NCBI GenBank assembly: GCA_018238155.1
Contig: JABCTZ010000006.1
Coordinates: 71,321-135,320 of the forward strand
Length of the DNA stretch: 64,000 nt
Source of the DNA: Candidatus Heimdallarchaeota archaeon
GTDB lineage: Archaea; Asgardarchaeota; Heimdallarchaeia; JABLTI01
Direction of reading: 5' to 3'
Positions 17,982-28,600 of the stretch are shown here, piece by piece. Positions within the stretch are counted from its first letter, which is position 1. Each line of letters opens with the position of its first letter. The position numbers were made by a program, and so were the translations under genes. The notes beneath the pieces are model-generated. The model ran no database searches. It saw only the letters and a list, made by a program, of their open reading frames with translations, and had not been told where the DNA came from.

Positions 17982-18007
17982 AAATAAGAAAACAAAATTC
18001 TTATTTC
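17981..18007. terminator. Bidirectional terminator between convergent genes
   Basis: GAAATAAGAA (17981-17990) and TTCTTATTTC (17998-18007) form a perfect 10-bp stem with a 7-nt loop. The arms overlap or touch the stop codons of the two convergent genes. Confidence 0.55.
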
Positions 18008-18528
18008 AAATTCTTCTTTTTCTTTTTTTGAAAAAAACTGATAATAAATATCGTTGAGAGAACTATTTTTATTGATGAATTTGCTCTGCTTGTTTCTTCC
18101 ACTGCATTGGAATTAGGTGCTGTATCTGTTATTACAGCTGTAACTGTGGTATTTTCATCTTTGAAATCCCAATCTAAATGAACAAACCTGATTGAATAAT
18201 TCAGTGAGACTTCAGCTAAAAAGCTTCCTTCTCCAATACTTATTCCATGAGCTAAAAGAGTGCTCGATCCTTCTTCTCCAGGAAGAATAGCTAATGTATA
18301 GATTGAGATGTTGATAGTATCTGAGGTGCTTACGAAAGACCAATACAGGGTTTGGTTTTCTATGTGGAAAATACCCAAATCGATATTCAATGCTCTAGAA
18401 TAAGCTATCTCTTGGGAACCAATCCACGGACTTTCGGATCGACTCATTTCCATCGATCTACTTAGAATTAAAAATAAAATTAAACATACTATTCGAAATT
18501 TATTCTTTCCCAAATATTTTACCCTCAA
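18001..18528 (-). CDS. Small secreted, membrane-anchored protein
   Basis: The 175-residue protein has an N-terminal signal segment (FRIVCLILFLILSRS), an extracellular beta-rich middle with several N-glycosylation-like sites (NIS, NKT, NYS types), and a short C-terminal hydrophobic segment (VLSTIFIISFF) followed by KKKKKNLK. A GAGGG site would also suit a start at TTG 18513. This two-anchor layout (signal plus C-terminal TM with Lys tail) recurs in many proteins of the window. Function unknown. Confidence 0.6.
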   Translation of the reverse strand: MRVKYLGKNKFRIVCLILFLILSRSMEMSRSESPWIGSQEIAYSRALNIDLGIFHIENQTLYWSFVSTSDTINISIYTLAILPGEEGSSTLLAHGISIGEGSFLAEVSLNYSIRFVHLDWDFKDENTTVTAVITDTAPNSNAVEETSRANSSIKIVLSTIFIISFFQKKKKKNLK

Positions 18529-18641
18529 TTAAAGTCAAAATCTAATTCGTATAAAGTTATTGTTAATTATTTTGTGAGAATGATGTTTTTTGAATTAAAT
18601 TGACGGAAGAAATAAATTAGTAATCAGCTTATTTAGTAACC

Positions 18642-19196
18642 ATGCCTTTTACACCGTTTCATTTAGGGTTTGGTGTGTTCATATTTGCAATATGCCCCTT
18701 TATTGATATTACAGCAATTTTGATTGGAACTATAATCATTGATATAGAAGGAGTTCTTTATTTATTGTTTAAAATTGGTGCATTACATGGCTACTCTCAT
18801 AGCTTGCTTGGAGTCATGATTTATCTAATTCCATGTACGTTTTTCAGTTGGATATTTTACAAGCTGTTAGCAAGAATGACAAAAATAGAATTTAGATTTA
18901 ACTGGATATTATCTGGTATCTCAAGTCTAATTGGTCTAATATCACACATCATTTTTGATGGTAGTTTATATCCGGAGATGATGTCTTTGTATCCATTCTC
19001 CAAAGTCCAAGGACACCTCATAGGAATCATGTCCTATCAAACAGTAATTATTATTTTAATATCTATGTTCGCAGTAGGTGTTCTTATTATAGCAGTAAAA
19101 TCTTTATTGAGGTTTAAATTTGAGAAAAATATCTTATTATCCTATAATTTATTGAAACCATTAAACATAGAGGACTCTATACATACTGAATCGTAA
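18642..19196 (+). CDS. YdjM/DUF457-like membrane protein
   Basis: The 184-residue protein begins MPFTPFHLG, a hallmark of the DUF457/YdjM (putative membrane-bound metal-dependent hydrolase) group. The other two conserved His regions are HGYSHSLLG near residue 49 and SHIIFDG near 104. There are about five hydrophobic segments. The start ATG 18642 is fixed by the motif. The family's reaction is not well defined. A more distant member is encoded at 48504-49091. Confidence 0.75.
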   Translation: MPFTPFHLGFGVFIFAICPFIDITAILIGTIIIDIEGVLYLLFKIGALHGYSHSLLGVMIYLIPCTFFSWIFYKLLARMTKIEFRFNWILSGISSLIGLISHIIFDGSLYPEMMSLYPFSKVQGHLIGIMSYQTVIIILISMFAVGVLIIAVKSLLRFKFEKNILLSYNLLKPLNIEDSIHTES

Positions 19197-19244
19197 GGCA
19201 ATTTTTTTCTTCTCTTGTTTTTTCGATTTCCTAAAGACAATTCA

Positions 19245-19547
19245 TTATTTATGAAAGGGAAGATTAAAATCTCGATTTTGTCTCTCTATCTTTATTTGCT
19301 CCAGAAAAGAGCTTATTTGATGATCTCTTTTGTGTTTGAATATTTTGTCTTTAAACTTCTTCTCCAAAAGAGCTTCTATCTGAATAAGCAGACGGTCATC
19401 GTAAGGTTTGAAATTCAATTTGCCTTCTGCAGTTCTTTCGATAGTTTCTACTATAGTATAGAGTTTGGAAATTAATCTTTCTTCAATTTCACTATGGATG
19501 TTTTGTCTTACAGGAAGTCTTTCATTGAAGTCTTCTTCTTTTGGCAT
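19245..19547 (-). CDS. Small charged helical protein
   Basis: From ATG 19547 the protein has 100 residues, begins MPKEEDFNERLPVRQN and is rich in Glu, Lys and Arg, with a likely coiled-coil (residues 20-80). A longer frame to 19691 would overlap the MBL-fold gene. The nearer start is favoured by a TATA-like CTTTTATTTTTT about 35 nt upstream and a GAGGGAG site. No family recognised. Confidence 0.55.
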   Translation of the reverse strand: MPKEEDFNERLPVRQNIHSEIEERLISKLYTIVETIERTAEGKLNFKPYDDRLLIQIEALLEKKFKDKIFKHKRDHQISSFLEQIKIERQNRDFNLPFHK

Positions 19548-19644
19548 CACTTGCTCCCTCACAATACTATATGCCGACAAAAAATAAAAGACTTTTGTAA
19601 GAAAAAGAAATACGATGGAAATATATCCATTGCTCATCGTTTTT

Positions 19645-20409
19645 TCATCTGAATTTATGGGATTCAAAGTAAGCAAGGTGAACAATTTCACATTCTGTTA
19701 TCAGGTGTCCAAAATTTAGAATAAAATTCTCATCTGCTAAAGGTCCAAAATGGATAGGAACAAAGTATTCAGGTTGAATGATATCAATTACATCTATGAT
19801 TTCTAAATCTGTCATAGTTTGACATCCAGGACCTAAAGGAAGTAATGCTACATCAATTAAACCTGTTAGTTGACTATATTCTTCAATATTCTTGGAATCT
19901 CCTGCATGAAAAATAGTAAACCCATTTATGTTTACAATATAGCTAGTAAAATTCTCTTCTTGAGGATGGCTTGCAAGATACACTTCAACTGGAAGTGTAT
20001 ACATATAGAATGCTGTGATATCAAAGAGACTTACTTGATATTCATCTTCGGGGTTAAGTCCTATTCCATCAAATGATGCTATGGCTGCTGTCATACATTT
20101 TGGAAAAATATTAACGGTCTCATTTTTTTGTAACATATCAATAATTATCGGTTGGTAATGATCCGAATGACTATGCGTTATTAATATTGCATCTGCAAGT
20201 TTAGCACTATAATCTTCTGGAAGTTCAATGGGATCAATGTATAATCTCATCCCTCGTGTTTCAATCATAACTCCCGCGTTATCTAGTAATGTTAAATTGA
20301 CTGCATTGTAGTTGAGTATTGAAAGAGTTATAATTGGTGTTGCAACAGCCGTTACTGTTAACATCACTCCAATACCTATGAAAATTTTAACTCTCTTTGT
20401 AAACTTCAT
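19645..20409 (-). CDS. MBL-fold metal-dependent hydrolase, membrane-anchored
   Basis: The 254-residue protein has an N-terminal hydrophobic anchor (residues 10-30). The metallo-beta-lactamase fold follows with HSHSDHY (zinc motif) near 85, FHAGD near 170 and PIHFG near 225, as in the UlaG-like branch. Those motifs supply the usual metal ligands, so it is probably active, with the catalytic domain facing outward if the first segment acts as a signal anchor (inference). Substrate unknown. Start ATG 20409. Confidence 0.85.
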   Translation of the reverse strand: MKFTKRVKIFIGIGVMLTVTAVATPIITLSILNYNAVNLTLLDNAGVMIETRGMRLYIDPIELPEDYSAKLADAILITHSHSDHYQPIIIDMLQKNETVNIFPKCMTAAIASFDGIGLNPEDEYQVSLFDITAFYMYTLPVEVYLASHPQEENFTSYIVNINGFTIFHAGDSKNIEEYSQLTGLIDVALLPLGPGCQTMTDLEIIDVIDIIQPEYFVPIHFGPLADENFILNFGHLITECEIVHLAYFESHKFR

Positions 20410-20530
20410 ACTATCTAAATTAAAACAGTTATATTAAAACTTCTCGACATTTTGGAGAATTAATTCTCGCCTATATGAGAACAATACTATTTCTTCCCTC
20501 GTAGGATTTTTACTAGTACTTTTAATATGC

Positions 20531-21151
20531 TTAACAAGATTTCAAAGTTTCTTTAATATCATTCTTGTATATCATAATAAGCCAAGCGATATTTTGAATG
20601 AATTGATTTATTTCAGTAAAGTCTTGCCCTTTCAGTAGTTCAAAGACTTTTTCATCAGAATTTTGAATGAATTCGATAGCAAGTTCTTCTCCTTTGGATA
20701 ACTTCGCCATGATTGTTTCTATACATTCTTTCGTAAACGTTTTTTCTTCATCAACTTGATCTAAGAGTAATTTGTATGCTTGATAGTTTTTCTTTTTACT
20801 TGCCTTAGTTGTTGATGTTTCCATTGTGTCATCAAAAAATACTTTGGCTGTTCGCATAAAAATAGAGACACTTTTATTTCTATTTTCATCATCAGTGAAA
20901 ATTCGTTTCCCTGCTTCTACTACCAACCCAACATCCCCCAAAGTCCGAATATATCGATATAGTGTTTTATCCGATTTCTCATTTCCTTCAGCTGCATATA
21001 CCTCTTCAATTTCCTTTATGGTTTTAGGCCCTGTTCTCAAGACGGTCAAAAGAAGTCCATAATCCTTATCATAGAAATATTTTGAAACCTCTTTATCTTT
21101 GACTTTCAAAGTGACTCGCTGATTGTAGGTTATTACATCTTGTTCACGCAT
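20531..21151 (-). CDS. Winged-helix transcription regulator
   Basis: In this 206-residue protein, residues ~25-90 form a winged helix-turn-helix: LLLTVLRTGPKTIKEIEEVY, then KSDKTLYRYIRTLGDVGLV and a wing. The C-terminal ~110 residues are helical and may bind a partner or ligand. ATG 21151 follows a GGAGA site. The gene is divergent from a small ORF whose promoter carries a palindrome (21275-21295), a plausible target of this regulator. No characterised family recognised. Confidence 0.75.
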   Translation of the reverse strand: MREQDVITYNQRVTLKVKDKEVSKYFYDKDYGLLLTVLRTGPKTIKEIEEVYAAEGNEKSDKTLYRYIRTLGDVGLVVEAGKRIFTDDENRNKSVSIFMRTAKVFFDDTMETSTTKASKKKNYQAYKLLLDQVDEEKTFTKECIETIMAKLSKGEELAIEFIQNSDEKVFELLKGQDFTEINQFIQNIAWLIMIYKNDIKETLKSC

Positions 21152-21274
21152 CTAAATCTCCAATATATTTGTCGTAACTATGAAATATTAATGTTTTCTC
21201 ACCTCTTAGGAGTGCTGAACAAATCACAAACTAGTCGGACAGACAATACAAGTCTTTTCTCAATAGATAAACCT

Positions 21275-21303
21275 CTTTCTCAATGAATGAGAAAGTTTAT
21301 ATA
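21275..21303 (+). promoter_or_regulatory. Palindromic operator abutting a TATA box
   Basis: CTTTCTCA, a 5-nt spacer and TGAGAAAG form a perfect inverted repeat (21275-21295), directly followed by TTTATATA (21296-21303). This lies about 35 nt before the ATG at 21338. A regulator bound here would cover the upstream edge of the TATA box, where archaeal TFB contacts DNA. Confidence 0.65.
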
Positions 21304-21337
21304 CTTGTGTATTTATTATATAGTCAAGGTGAAAAAA

Positions 21338-21448
21338 ATGTCACAACCATTCCTAAATAAAAGAGAAAAAATATCATCAACCTACGAACGCTTCTTGGAT
21401 AAAAGATTATCAAGTGCTGAACAGTACTTGTTACTTTCCCACAGATGA
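21338..21448 (+). CDS. Small 36-residue protein with strong expression signals
   Basis: The frame begins MSQPFLNKREKISSTYERFL and ends LLLSHR. It is preceded by an AAGGTGA site at the right distance, a TATA box and a palindromic operator, and followed by a strong hairpin terminator. The signals around it are better than those of many longer genes here, so it is probably expressed. The sequence is basic, helical and not recognised. The transcript could also act as an RNA. Confidence 0.55.
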   Translation: MSQPFLNKREKISSTYERFLDKRLSSAEQYLLLSHR

Positions 21449-21897
21449 GTGAATAAGTGTGGATAAGGAAGGTAACTTCCTTTTATTCATTCATCACACA
21501 ATATTTTTCTAATTCTAACTAATTTCAAAAATCTCCATTATTAATAATGAACTTCTGTTTTTGTAAGACTTCTTGTGAGGATCAAAGAATTTCCTTTTCA
21601 TTTAAAGATAAAATTGCTTAATATCTTCAAATTCATTGCTAGTGAGTTGTTTTATTGTTATTTTCCTTGAAAACGAGTTTATATTTTTCAATCAAATTGA
21701 TGAATTAAGTAATAAGTATACCTTTATAAGTTGAAACAGAGAACAAATATCTTGTATACATTCAAAAAACAAGAAGAATGAAAGTAAGAGATTTCAGTAA
21801 TTAGATTATGTAAAAATAATTTTTTTAAAAAATCAAACCTTCCAATTGATTGTTTTGAGTTTATGTATAACAAAAAATTATTCGGTGAAAAAACAAA
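21449..21897. other. Intergenic stretch with terminator and promoter
   Basis: It holds the hairpin at 21465-21484 and, near its end, a TATA-like GTTTATGTATAAC about 30 nt before the gene at 21898. The middle is AT-rich and shows nothing else I can support. Confidence 0.5.
21465..21484 (+). terminator. Hairpin terminator of the small operator-controlled gene
   Basis: AAGGAAG and CTTCCTT form a perfect stem around GTAA, followed by TTATTCATTC. It lies 16 bp after the small ORF's stop. Confidence 0.7.
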
Positions 21898-22056
21898 ATG
21901 AATAACTATAACGGATACAACCGCGAACCAAGAGAAATGCATAAAGTCACATGTGCTGACTGTGGAAATGAAACAGAAGTTCCATTCAAACCAGATGGCG
22001 AAAGACCAGTCTATTGCCGCGATTGTTACCAAAAAAGAAAGCCAAAAAGATACTAA
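21898..22056 (+). CDS. Small zinc-ribbon protein (CxxC...CRDC)
   Basis: This is a 52-residue protein from ATG 21898, with a GGTGA site 13 nt upstream. It has MHKVTCADCGNETEVPFKPD and then RPVYCRDCYQKRKP: two CxxC pairs 20 residues apart forming one zinc ribbon, and a basic tail. Similar miniproteins are widespread in archaea and some bacteria, mostly of unknown role; nucleic-acid binding is suggested by the basic ends (inference). Confidence 0.8.
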   Translation: MNNYNGYNREPREMHKVTCADCGNETEVPFKPDGERPVYCRDCYQKRKPKRY

Positions 22057-22235
22057 GTTTCTTAGTTACATAATCTAGTTGAATACTAACTATCTTTTTG
22101 AATGTTATATTCAACCTTTTCTTATTTTTTGATTTAATTTACTGTTTATTTAAGAAGTAATTATTCTCTAATAAATTTATTTTTGAGAAAAATAAATGTG
22201 ACTTTTCTGATTTATTCAAAAAAGTGCTAATCTAT

Positions 22236-22370
22236 TCACGTGTTTTTCTTCATTCGAACCAATCCACATTCCGGACAAATAAATTTAGTTTGTTTATGAA
22301 ATCCTCCTTTTCTTTTCACAGGTTTCATATGAACTCGCAAATTTTTTAATCGGCAACGTGAACATTCCAT
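22236..22370 (-). CDS. 44-residue zinc-ribbon miniprotein
   Basis: Starting at ATG 22370 the protein begins MECSRCRLKNLRVHMKPVKR and later has FICPECGLVRMKK. Two CxxC pairs 31 residues apart make one zinc ribbon on a basic scaffold. A longer frame to 22463 would add a hydrophobic, Phe/Tyr-rich stretch unlike the rest, so the shorter start is preferred. The gene may have a very short leader. Function unknown. Confidence 0.6.
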   Translation of the reverse strand: MECSRCRLKNLRVHMKPVKRKGGFHKQTKFICPECGLVRMKKNT

Positions 22371-22466
22371 ATAAATCACATTTTGATTTTCAATAAAATG
22401 TTTTAAAATTATCTCTCTCTTAAAATTTATTATGTAATAGAAAAAACAAGAAAGGAAAAACAATTG

Positions 22467-23387
22467 CTATCTTTTTCTTTTCTTTGAAAAATATCGCCCC
22501 TTTGAAATGGCAAAAACGCTGAGTATACTAGAAATGAAACCAATTGCTGATACTCCTTGTGAAGGTTGTAATTTGAAAGCAGGCATATTATAATCAACCT
22601 CCTCAAATAATAGTGATGTAGATACATCAACAGCATAACCATTGATTTCACCAGAACAAGAACCCTCATATCTTGATCCCAATACAATTCCTGTTAACTT
22701 ATGAATAGAAATCTGATAATTACTTGTACCTGTAATATTCGAAATGAAACGTTCATTTGAACGAATATCTATCATTTCAACGACCCATTCAGCAGTAAAC
22801 ACATCACTTTTGGTCTTGCTTGTATAGTCAATAGTATAATTAGCATTGTCAGATGTAGCTGTTAAAAAAAAATGAGCAAAATTGTAACTATATAAGTTTA
22901 GATATTCCCAAGTTGATTCTGTGATATCTATGAATGGAACAAAAGTAGGCATATAGAGTATTTGATATCCTTCTGCGAATCGTGTTTCTGCAGTTTTCCA
23001 ATTATTTGCAAATGATCCCATTACGTTAAAAACGTACATTACTGAGTCTGGAATTAAATATTCCACAACATCTAATCCTATATAACCAATATCTTCGGAA
23101 TCTTCTGCTGCAAAAGTAACTTTTACAAGAGCAGATGAAACATCATCTATTTCCACTGAAAAAGAGTGGCCTTCTTCGATATTTTTCCCATAAATACTTA
23201 TCCCTGAAGTTTCAAAATAATCTAAACCTATTGCTGCTTCAAGAGAAGCTTCAGAAATAGAGTAATTTATCTTTTCTCCTTTGCTCACATTAAAAGTGCA
23301 TGCACTAAATTGTAAATTTACCAACAAAGCACTCAATATGATTTGAAAAATAATTATCCAAATTTTCTTAATAATCATTATCTCCAA
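22467..23387 (-). CDS. Secreted protein with C-terminal membrane anchor
   Basis: The 306-residue protein has a signal peptide (WIIIFQIILSALLVNLQFSA), a ~240-residue extracellular region rich in Ser/Thr and aromatic residues with N-x-S/T sites, and a C-terminal hydrophobic segment with a KKRKR tail. ATG 23378 is an alternative start. It is divergent from two paralogous secreted proteins of similar layout (23515-25469). Family not recognised. Confidence 0.65.
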   Translation of the reverse strand: MEIMIIKKIWIIIFQIILSALLVNLQFSACTFNVSKGEKINYSISEASLEAAIGLDYFETSGISIYGKNIEEGHSFSVEIDDVSSALVKVTFAAEDSEDIGYIGLDVVEYLIPDSVMYVFNVMGSFANNWKTAETRFAEGYQILYMPTFVPFIDITESTWEYLNLYSYNFAHFFLTATSDNANYTIDYTSKTKSDVFTAEWVVEMIDIRSNERFISNITGTSNYQISIHKLTGIVLGSRYEGSCSGEINGYAVDVSTSLLFEEVDYNMPAFKLQPSQGVSAIGFISSILSVFAISKGRYFSKKRKR

Positions 23388-23514
23388 TTAATCTTCATTA
23401 TAAAAAACATATAAAAGATATATAAAGCTATTTTTATTGAAAAGTATTTGTTGTCAATTTTAGAAACTCTTAAATGAAAGAATTACCTTGTTTTATTATA
23501 TTAGGTGGTATATT

Positions 23515-24489
23515 GTGAACAAGAAAATAATAATCATATTAATAACAAAAATATCGCTTATTACCATTTTAATGGTCAATACCACATCTATTCAATCAGC
23601 AGATCGATCATGGCATGCAGGTGAAGTGTATTTCTTTGGAAGCTCTTATGATATACACGAAATACTTAGAACTCATTCTCCTGATCTTCAAACAATTGTT
23701 GATATTAGTGGTGAAATGCAATTTTCTTATAATATCACTGGAATAGATTTAATACAAGAGAGATATCAAGCAATTTATACAGATAATTCAGGACCATCCA
23801 CTACTACAAATCGGCGCTTCATTTGGGAAGATTTTGTTGAACGTTATTTAGAGAATCTCTTTGATGCTACTTATGTGTGGGATTATGAACACAATAGCAC
23901 AGTTCTCACTGGTTTTAGTATTTCTTCATCCAAATGGACTTTCATTGAACCACAGTGGGATAAGATAAATAGTGGATTCGCAAATGATTTTCTCAACACA
24001 TCAGAAATTATTGCTACAGTAAATGATCCCTATTCTTCAGTCATTCACAACATTACTTTAGGTTCTTTTCTTAATGATACAAGTTCATATACGATAATGG
24101 GGAAAGATAATTTAGAGGATGCTAAGAATAAATTCACAGAAAAAGTCACCAAGTGGTTTTTAGAGCTTGATTTAACCGGACTTTTAATGACCGGTATTTA
24201 TAATAGTACTTTAGGATACAATTTATATCATCCTGCTGAAAAAGCAACAATTTCCTATGAAGTTGAATATTCCAAAGGAGGGGTTTTGAATAAATTGCAA
24301 CTAGGTAGTTTTTCAAATTATACATTCACTGATTATTCAGTTGAATCTTTGATGAATCACCTAACTGTTCTTGGTGGTATAGAATCACTTGAAGGCAATT
24401 TTCCAATTTTAATGGTATTTCCCGCAATAATCTTTGTAGCTATTTTTGCGCTGAAAATTAGAAAAGAAAAGAATCGGAGGGTTTGGTGA
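23515..24489 (+). CDS. Secreted membrane-anchored protein, paralog 1
   Basis: From GTG 23515, with a TAGGTGG site just upstream, the protein has about 324 residues. It has a signal peptide, an ectodomain starting SWHAGEVYFFGSS, repeated N-glycosylation-like sites, and a C-terminal TM segment with KIRKEKNRR. It shares layout and several motifs (SW.AG..Y.F, V.DPY or L.DPF with IHNITLG or IHNFTLG, EYS.GG) with the next gene. Function unknown; both are probably exposed on the cell surface. Confidence 0.7.
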   Translation: MNKKIIIILITKISLITILMVNTTSIQSADRSWHAGEVYFFGSSYDIHEILRTHSPDLQTIVDISGEMQFSYNITGIDLIQERYQAIYTDNSGPSTTTNRRFIWEDFVERYLENLFDATYVWDYEHNSTVLTGFSISSSKWTFIEPQWDKINSGFANDFLNTSEIIATVNDPYSSVIHNITLGSFLNDTSSYTIMGKDNLEDAKNKFTEKVTKWFLELDLTGLLMTGIYNSTLGYNLYHPAEKATISYEVEYSKGGVLNKLQLGSFSNYTFTDYSVESLMNHLTVLGGIESLEGNFPILMVFPAIIFVAIFALKIRKEKNRRVW

Positions 24490-24494
24490 TTACT

Positions 24495-25469
24495 ATGAAG
24501 CAAAACACAAAATTTTTCATGTTATTCCAATTAACAATACTAATTTTTGTAATGGTAAATCCAACAAATAGTCAAGCAATAGGAGAATCTTGGGAAGCTG
24601 GGACCTTCTATACATTCAACACACGTGACCTTGAAAATTTTTCTTTCATCAATGAAAAGGAAGATACTGAATCGCATTCGGATACGTTAATTCTCAATGA
24701 GTTTAGTTTCAATATCACTAGTATTAACAATATTACAAAAAACTATGATAGAGATAGTTATGACTCTTATGGGAATGTAGCATCATCTACAAGTAGTTAT
24801 GATACAGAAATTTTTAGTAATACAAGGTTAAGATTGAGTGACATGATACAAGCAAATTACGATTGGAATTATGAATTCAATACAACTGTGCTTACATCTT
24901 TTACTTGTAATGTTAATCTAAATTCATGGTTTTTTATTGAACCAAACTGGACATTGATTAACAACAATTTTGTAAGTAATTTCGTTGAATCAGAAATTAT
25001 TTTTACTCTTTCTGATCCTTTCAACCCAATCATTCATAATTTTACCTTAGGCGATGTTCTCGATGACGCAGCATCATTTGCAATATTGGATAAGGATACT
25101 TTTCCAGAAATAAATCAGCAATTTGTAAACGGTATTTCTCGCTGGACATTTACATTTGATTTTTCAAACAGAATATATTTTGGAATCTTCAATAACACAA
25201 TAGGTGAATTGTCATATCATCCATATGAAACCTACATAAAAACTCTTGAATTTGAATACTCATCTGGAGGGATTCTCAAGGAATACTTCCACAGAACCGA
25301 AGTTAAATATACTTCACTCAAACAAATTTTAATATATTTAGATGAAGATGGAGTTACATTTGGAGCTTTGCCAATATCTACCCAAGATTCTAATTCTGCA
25401 TACCTACTATCCATCCCTGCGATTCTCGTTGTAGCCATAGTTTACAAAAATCAAAAAAAGAAGAAATGA
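24495..25469 (+). CDS. Secreted membrane-anchored protein, paralog 2
   Basis: The ~324-residue protein starts at ATG 24495, six bases after the previous stop, with GGAGGG and GGTGA sites upstream. Signal peptide (FFMLFQLTILIFVMVNPTNS), ectodomain beginning SWEAGTFYTFNT, and a C-terminal TM segment with a QKKKK tail. It is a tandem duplicate of the preceding gene, with moderate similarity. Function unknown. Confidence 0.7.
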   Translation: MKQNTKFFMLFQLTILIFVMVNPTNSQAIGESWEAGTFYTFNTRDLENFSFINEKEDTESHSDTLILNEFSFNITSINNITKNYDRDSYDSYGNVASSTSSYDTEIFSNTRLRLSDMIQANYDWNYEFNTTVLTSFTCNVNLNSWFFIEPNWTLINNNFVSNFVESEIIFTLSDPFNPIIHNFTLGDVLDDAASFAILDKDTFPEINQQFVNGISRWTFTFDFSNRIYFGIFNNTIGELSYHPYETYIKTLEFEYSSGGILKEYFHRTEVKYTSLKQILIYLDEDGVTFGALPISTQDSNSAYLLSIPAILVVAIVYKNQKKKK

Positions 25470-25683
25470 TTTATCCTCTTTCTTCTTCTATTTTTCATTC
25501 AAATATAATTATAATAATATAGTGAATATCTAACAATGTAATTTAATTGAGAAATTAAAGAGAAAATTTATTTAGAGTTACTTTTTAAACCATAATTATT
25601 AATATAAAATTAAGCATAGTAAGTGTACACAGTTGCATATTTAGTAAATTATATTTTTATCTACAAAAGGATGAAAAAGGTTA

Positions 25684-28600
25684 ATGAAACAAATCAAATT
25701 TAAATTATCTTTTACAAAAAAAGCTGTTCTTGTATTAGTCGTAATGTTATTTAGTTTAGTTTTTACTGGTTTTACATTTAATCCACAACTAATAAGTGCA
25801 CATTCACCAATAGCTTATCCTGCTGAAATATTTTCTATTTGGAATAATACATCCCCAACTCTTGATGGAAGTATAGATTTCAACCCTCAAAACACATCTA
25901 AGGAATGGGCTTATGCTGCTGTTTATGATTTATATGATGAAAATACCACTGTTAGTGGTAAATTGTTCTTACAAAATGATAATGAAAGTTTCTTCATTGG
26001 ATTAGATGTAATTTCATTTGAAACAGAAGATCCAGTAACAGATTGGGGTATGACTATTTATTTTGATGTTGATCATAATGGGTTCCTTTCAGATAGTGAT
26101 AAATCAATCTACTTTGTATCAAATTCATCTGATGATTTTGTAATTTATCGTGATTATTCTATTTCAGAGCACGGTTGGACTGTCATTGAAAGTAATAATC
26201 CTGAAACAAGTCTTCCAAGTGGTATCTATTTAGCAACTGATTTCTCTCAGTCTGCTTTTGAAAATGATACAGATCATAGGCAGTATGAGATTGAAGTACC
26301 TTTCACAACAATCTCAAGTGGTACTGGTAAAAGCTCAGGAATTGCTATTGAAGTAACAAACGATTTTGCAACAAATTCTGCAGGAATTACTTGGCCATTT
26401 ATAGAAGATAATCTCTTCAACATCAGAACACAATCAAGTGTGTGGGGTGATATTTCTTTTGGTGAAAAAAACAGAAATAGTTTTGACTTTCTCATTGAGG
26501 ATAATTTGAATGTTAAAGATTCAGCTATTGGCTACAATAATGGAACATACATAATCACAGCAGATATTGACGGAGACGGTGATTCTGAACTGATAGTTAG
26601 TTCTAATAGGTCCGTTTTAGGTGATAAAAATCTATTAGCAATATTCGATTACGTGAGTGGTGGTTATCAGAGGATCTGGTCTAGCTGGACAACGAGTCAT
26701 CAAGATTTGATTGATTTTACAGTATTGGCGATGGCTGCATTTGATTTCGATGAAGATGGAAAAGATGAAATATTTGCAGTGGGGATTGATCGGTCTATTC
26801 TTAGATTTAATGATTGGAATAGCAGCAAAAGTGATTTTGAAACTAGTGAAGTCATTTTCGAACATTCTAATCCACTCATGGGTTATCTTGAAATTGGCGA
26901 TGCTTCAAATGATTTTGAACCCGATTTGGTATTTGGTGATCAAAATGGTTATCTCAATATTTTAGAATATAGCAGTGGAACAGACACATTCAATCACGAT
27001 TCACGATCCCCCTCTAGAACGAAAATAGATGGATCATATCCATATAGAATACATGAAATTGAATTGGGAAATATCGATTCAGATAATCAAATTGAAATAC
27101 TTTTTAATTATCAATACTCAGCTGATAACCAACTATCAGAAACGCTTCTATTGATCTATGAACGGTCTCCCGCAAAATATCTCGATAATCTTGATGACGA
27201 TTTGCCGGCTATTTCCTCAGTTACTACTGCTGATTACTTTGGTCATACAATTATTGTAGCAGATGTAGATAATGATTCAGTTAATGAAACTATTATTGTA
27301 GGTAAAAACTATTTGAGAGTTTTTGAGCAAAACTCTTTTACTGATTCTTCTCCACCACTGGAATTTTTGGTAAATGATGAAACAACAGAACCATTAATGG
27401 CTGGCGGTGCAACTGTTGGAGACATTAATAATGATGGAATAAATGAGCTGATATTTGGTGCTAACAATGGTACTCTCTATATTGGTCGCGTAGTAGATAA
27501 TGGAACAGCATTAAGTTTTCATTTGAATTGGTCTGCGGACTTAGGAAGCAGCTTAGGGTACCATGGTTCAATGCTCGTTGAGGATTTCGATGGAGATGGA
27601 ATAAATGAGCTTGCCGTAGGTGATAATTCCGGTCAAATTTTTATTATTGGTAAAGGAGATGCACCTGAACTAACTATTACAAATCCAAGTTCTGGCTATG
27701 TTTCTTCACAAGATCATATCCTTGTTACTTGGGATGCTTCGGATGATCATCAAGCATTGCACTACGTTGATATTTATGTTAATGGTATTTTCACAAATAG
27801 ACTTGGTGGAGCACAAACAGGGACAATTGTTTACCTGTCTCCCGGTCAAAATAGTATTGAAGTTGATGCCAATGATTTCTCAGGATTAAATACAAGTAAA
27901 ATCATAACTGTGAAATTTAATGTGAAAGCACCACAAGTAACAATTACAACTCCTACAAACTATTTCGAAACATCTCTTAGTTATGTTGACATAACCTACT
28001 ATAATACTGATCCAGATGGGGACTTTGATCACTATAAAATATTTCTCAATGGTGATGAAATAGAAAATGATACTATCGATGAATCTTATCGTTTAGATTT
28101 ATCTTCTAGTGGTGAAGGGGAAATGAATATTACCATTGTAGCTATTGATGATACTTTACTTGAAGGTCGAGCATCATTATTTATCATCAGAGATATTTCT
28201 GCTCCAAATTTAACGATTTCATCACCTAGTGATGGTGCAGCAATTAAGACCTCAGAGCTAGAATTTACTTGGACAGCTAATGATACACATACTGATGTTG
28301 AATATTTTGATATCAAAGTTGATGGAGTGCTTTATGATACTACAACAGATTATTCAGCAACCATAAATTTTGGAATAGATAAAGAATTTCTTGTTGAAAT
28401 TATTGCCTATGATTCACTAGGACATAGTGTTACTAGTTCAGTTACAATAACTCGAGATCTGGTTTCTCCAACTGTTTCTTTTGATCCTATAGGTTTGCCA
28501 AAGCTAATAGATGGAACTTTTTATACTAATAATCCAAATCTCTTTCTTTCATGGAATGCTACGGATAATGAATTTGGTTCTGGAATTATTTCAAGTAGAA

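Noticed and set aside
19548-19691. N-terminal extension of the small helical protein to 19691
   Set aside because: It would overlap the MBL-fold gene and cover a TATA-like element and a ribosome site that fit the start at 19547.
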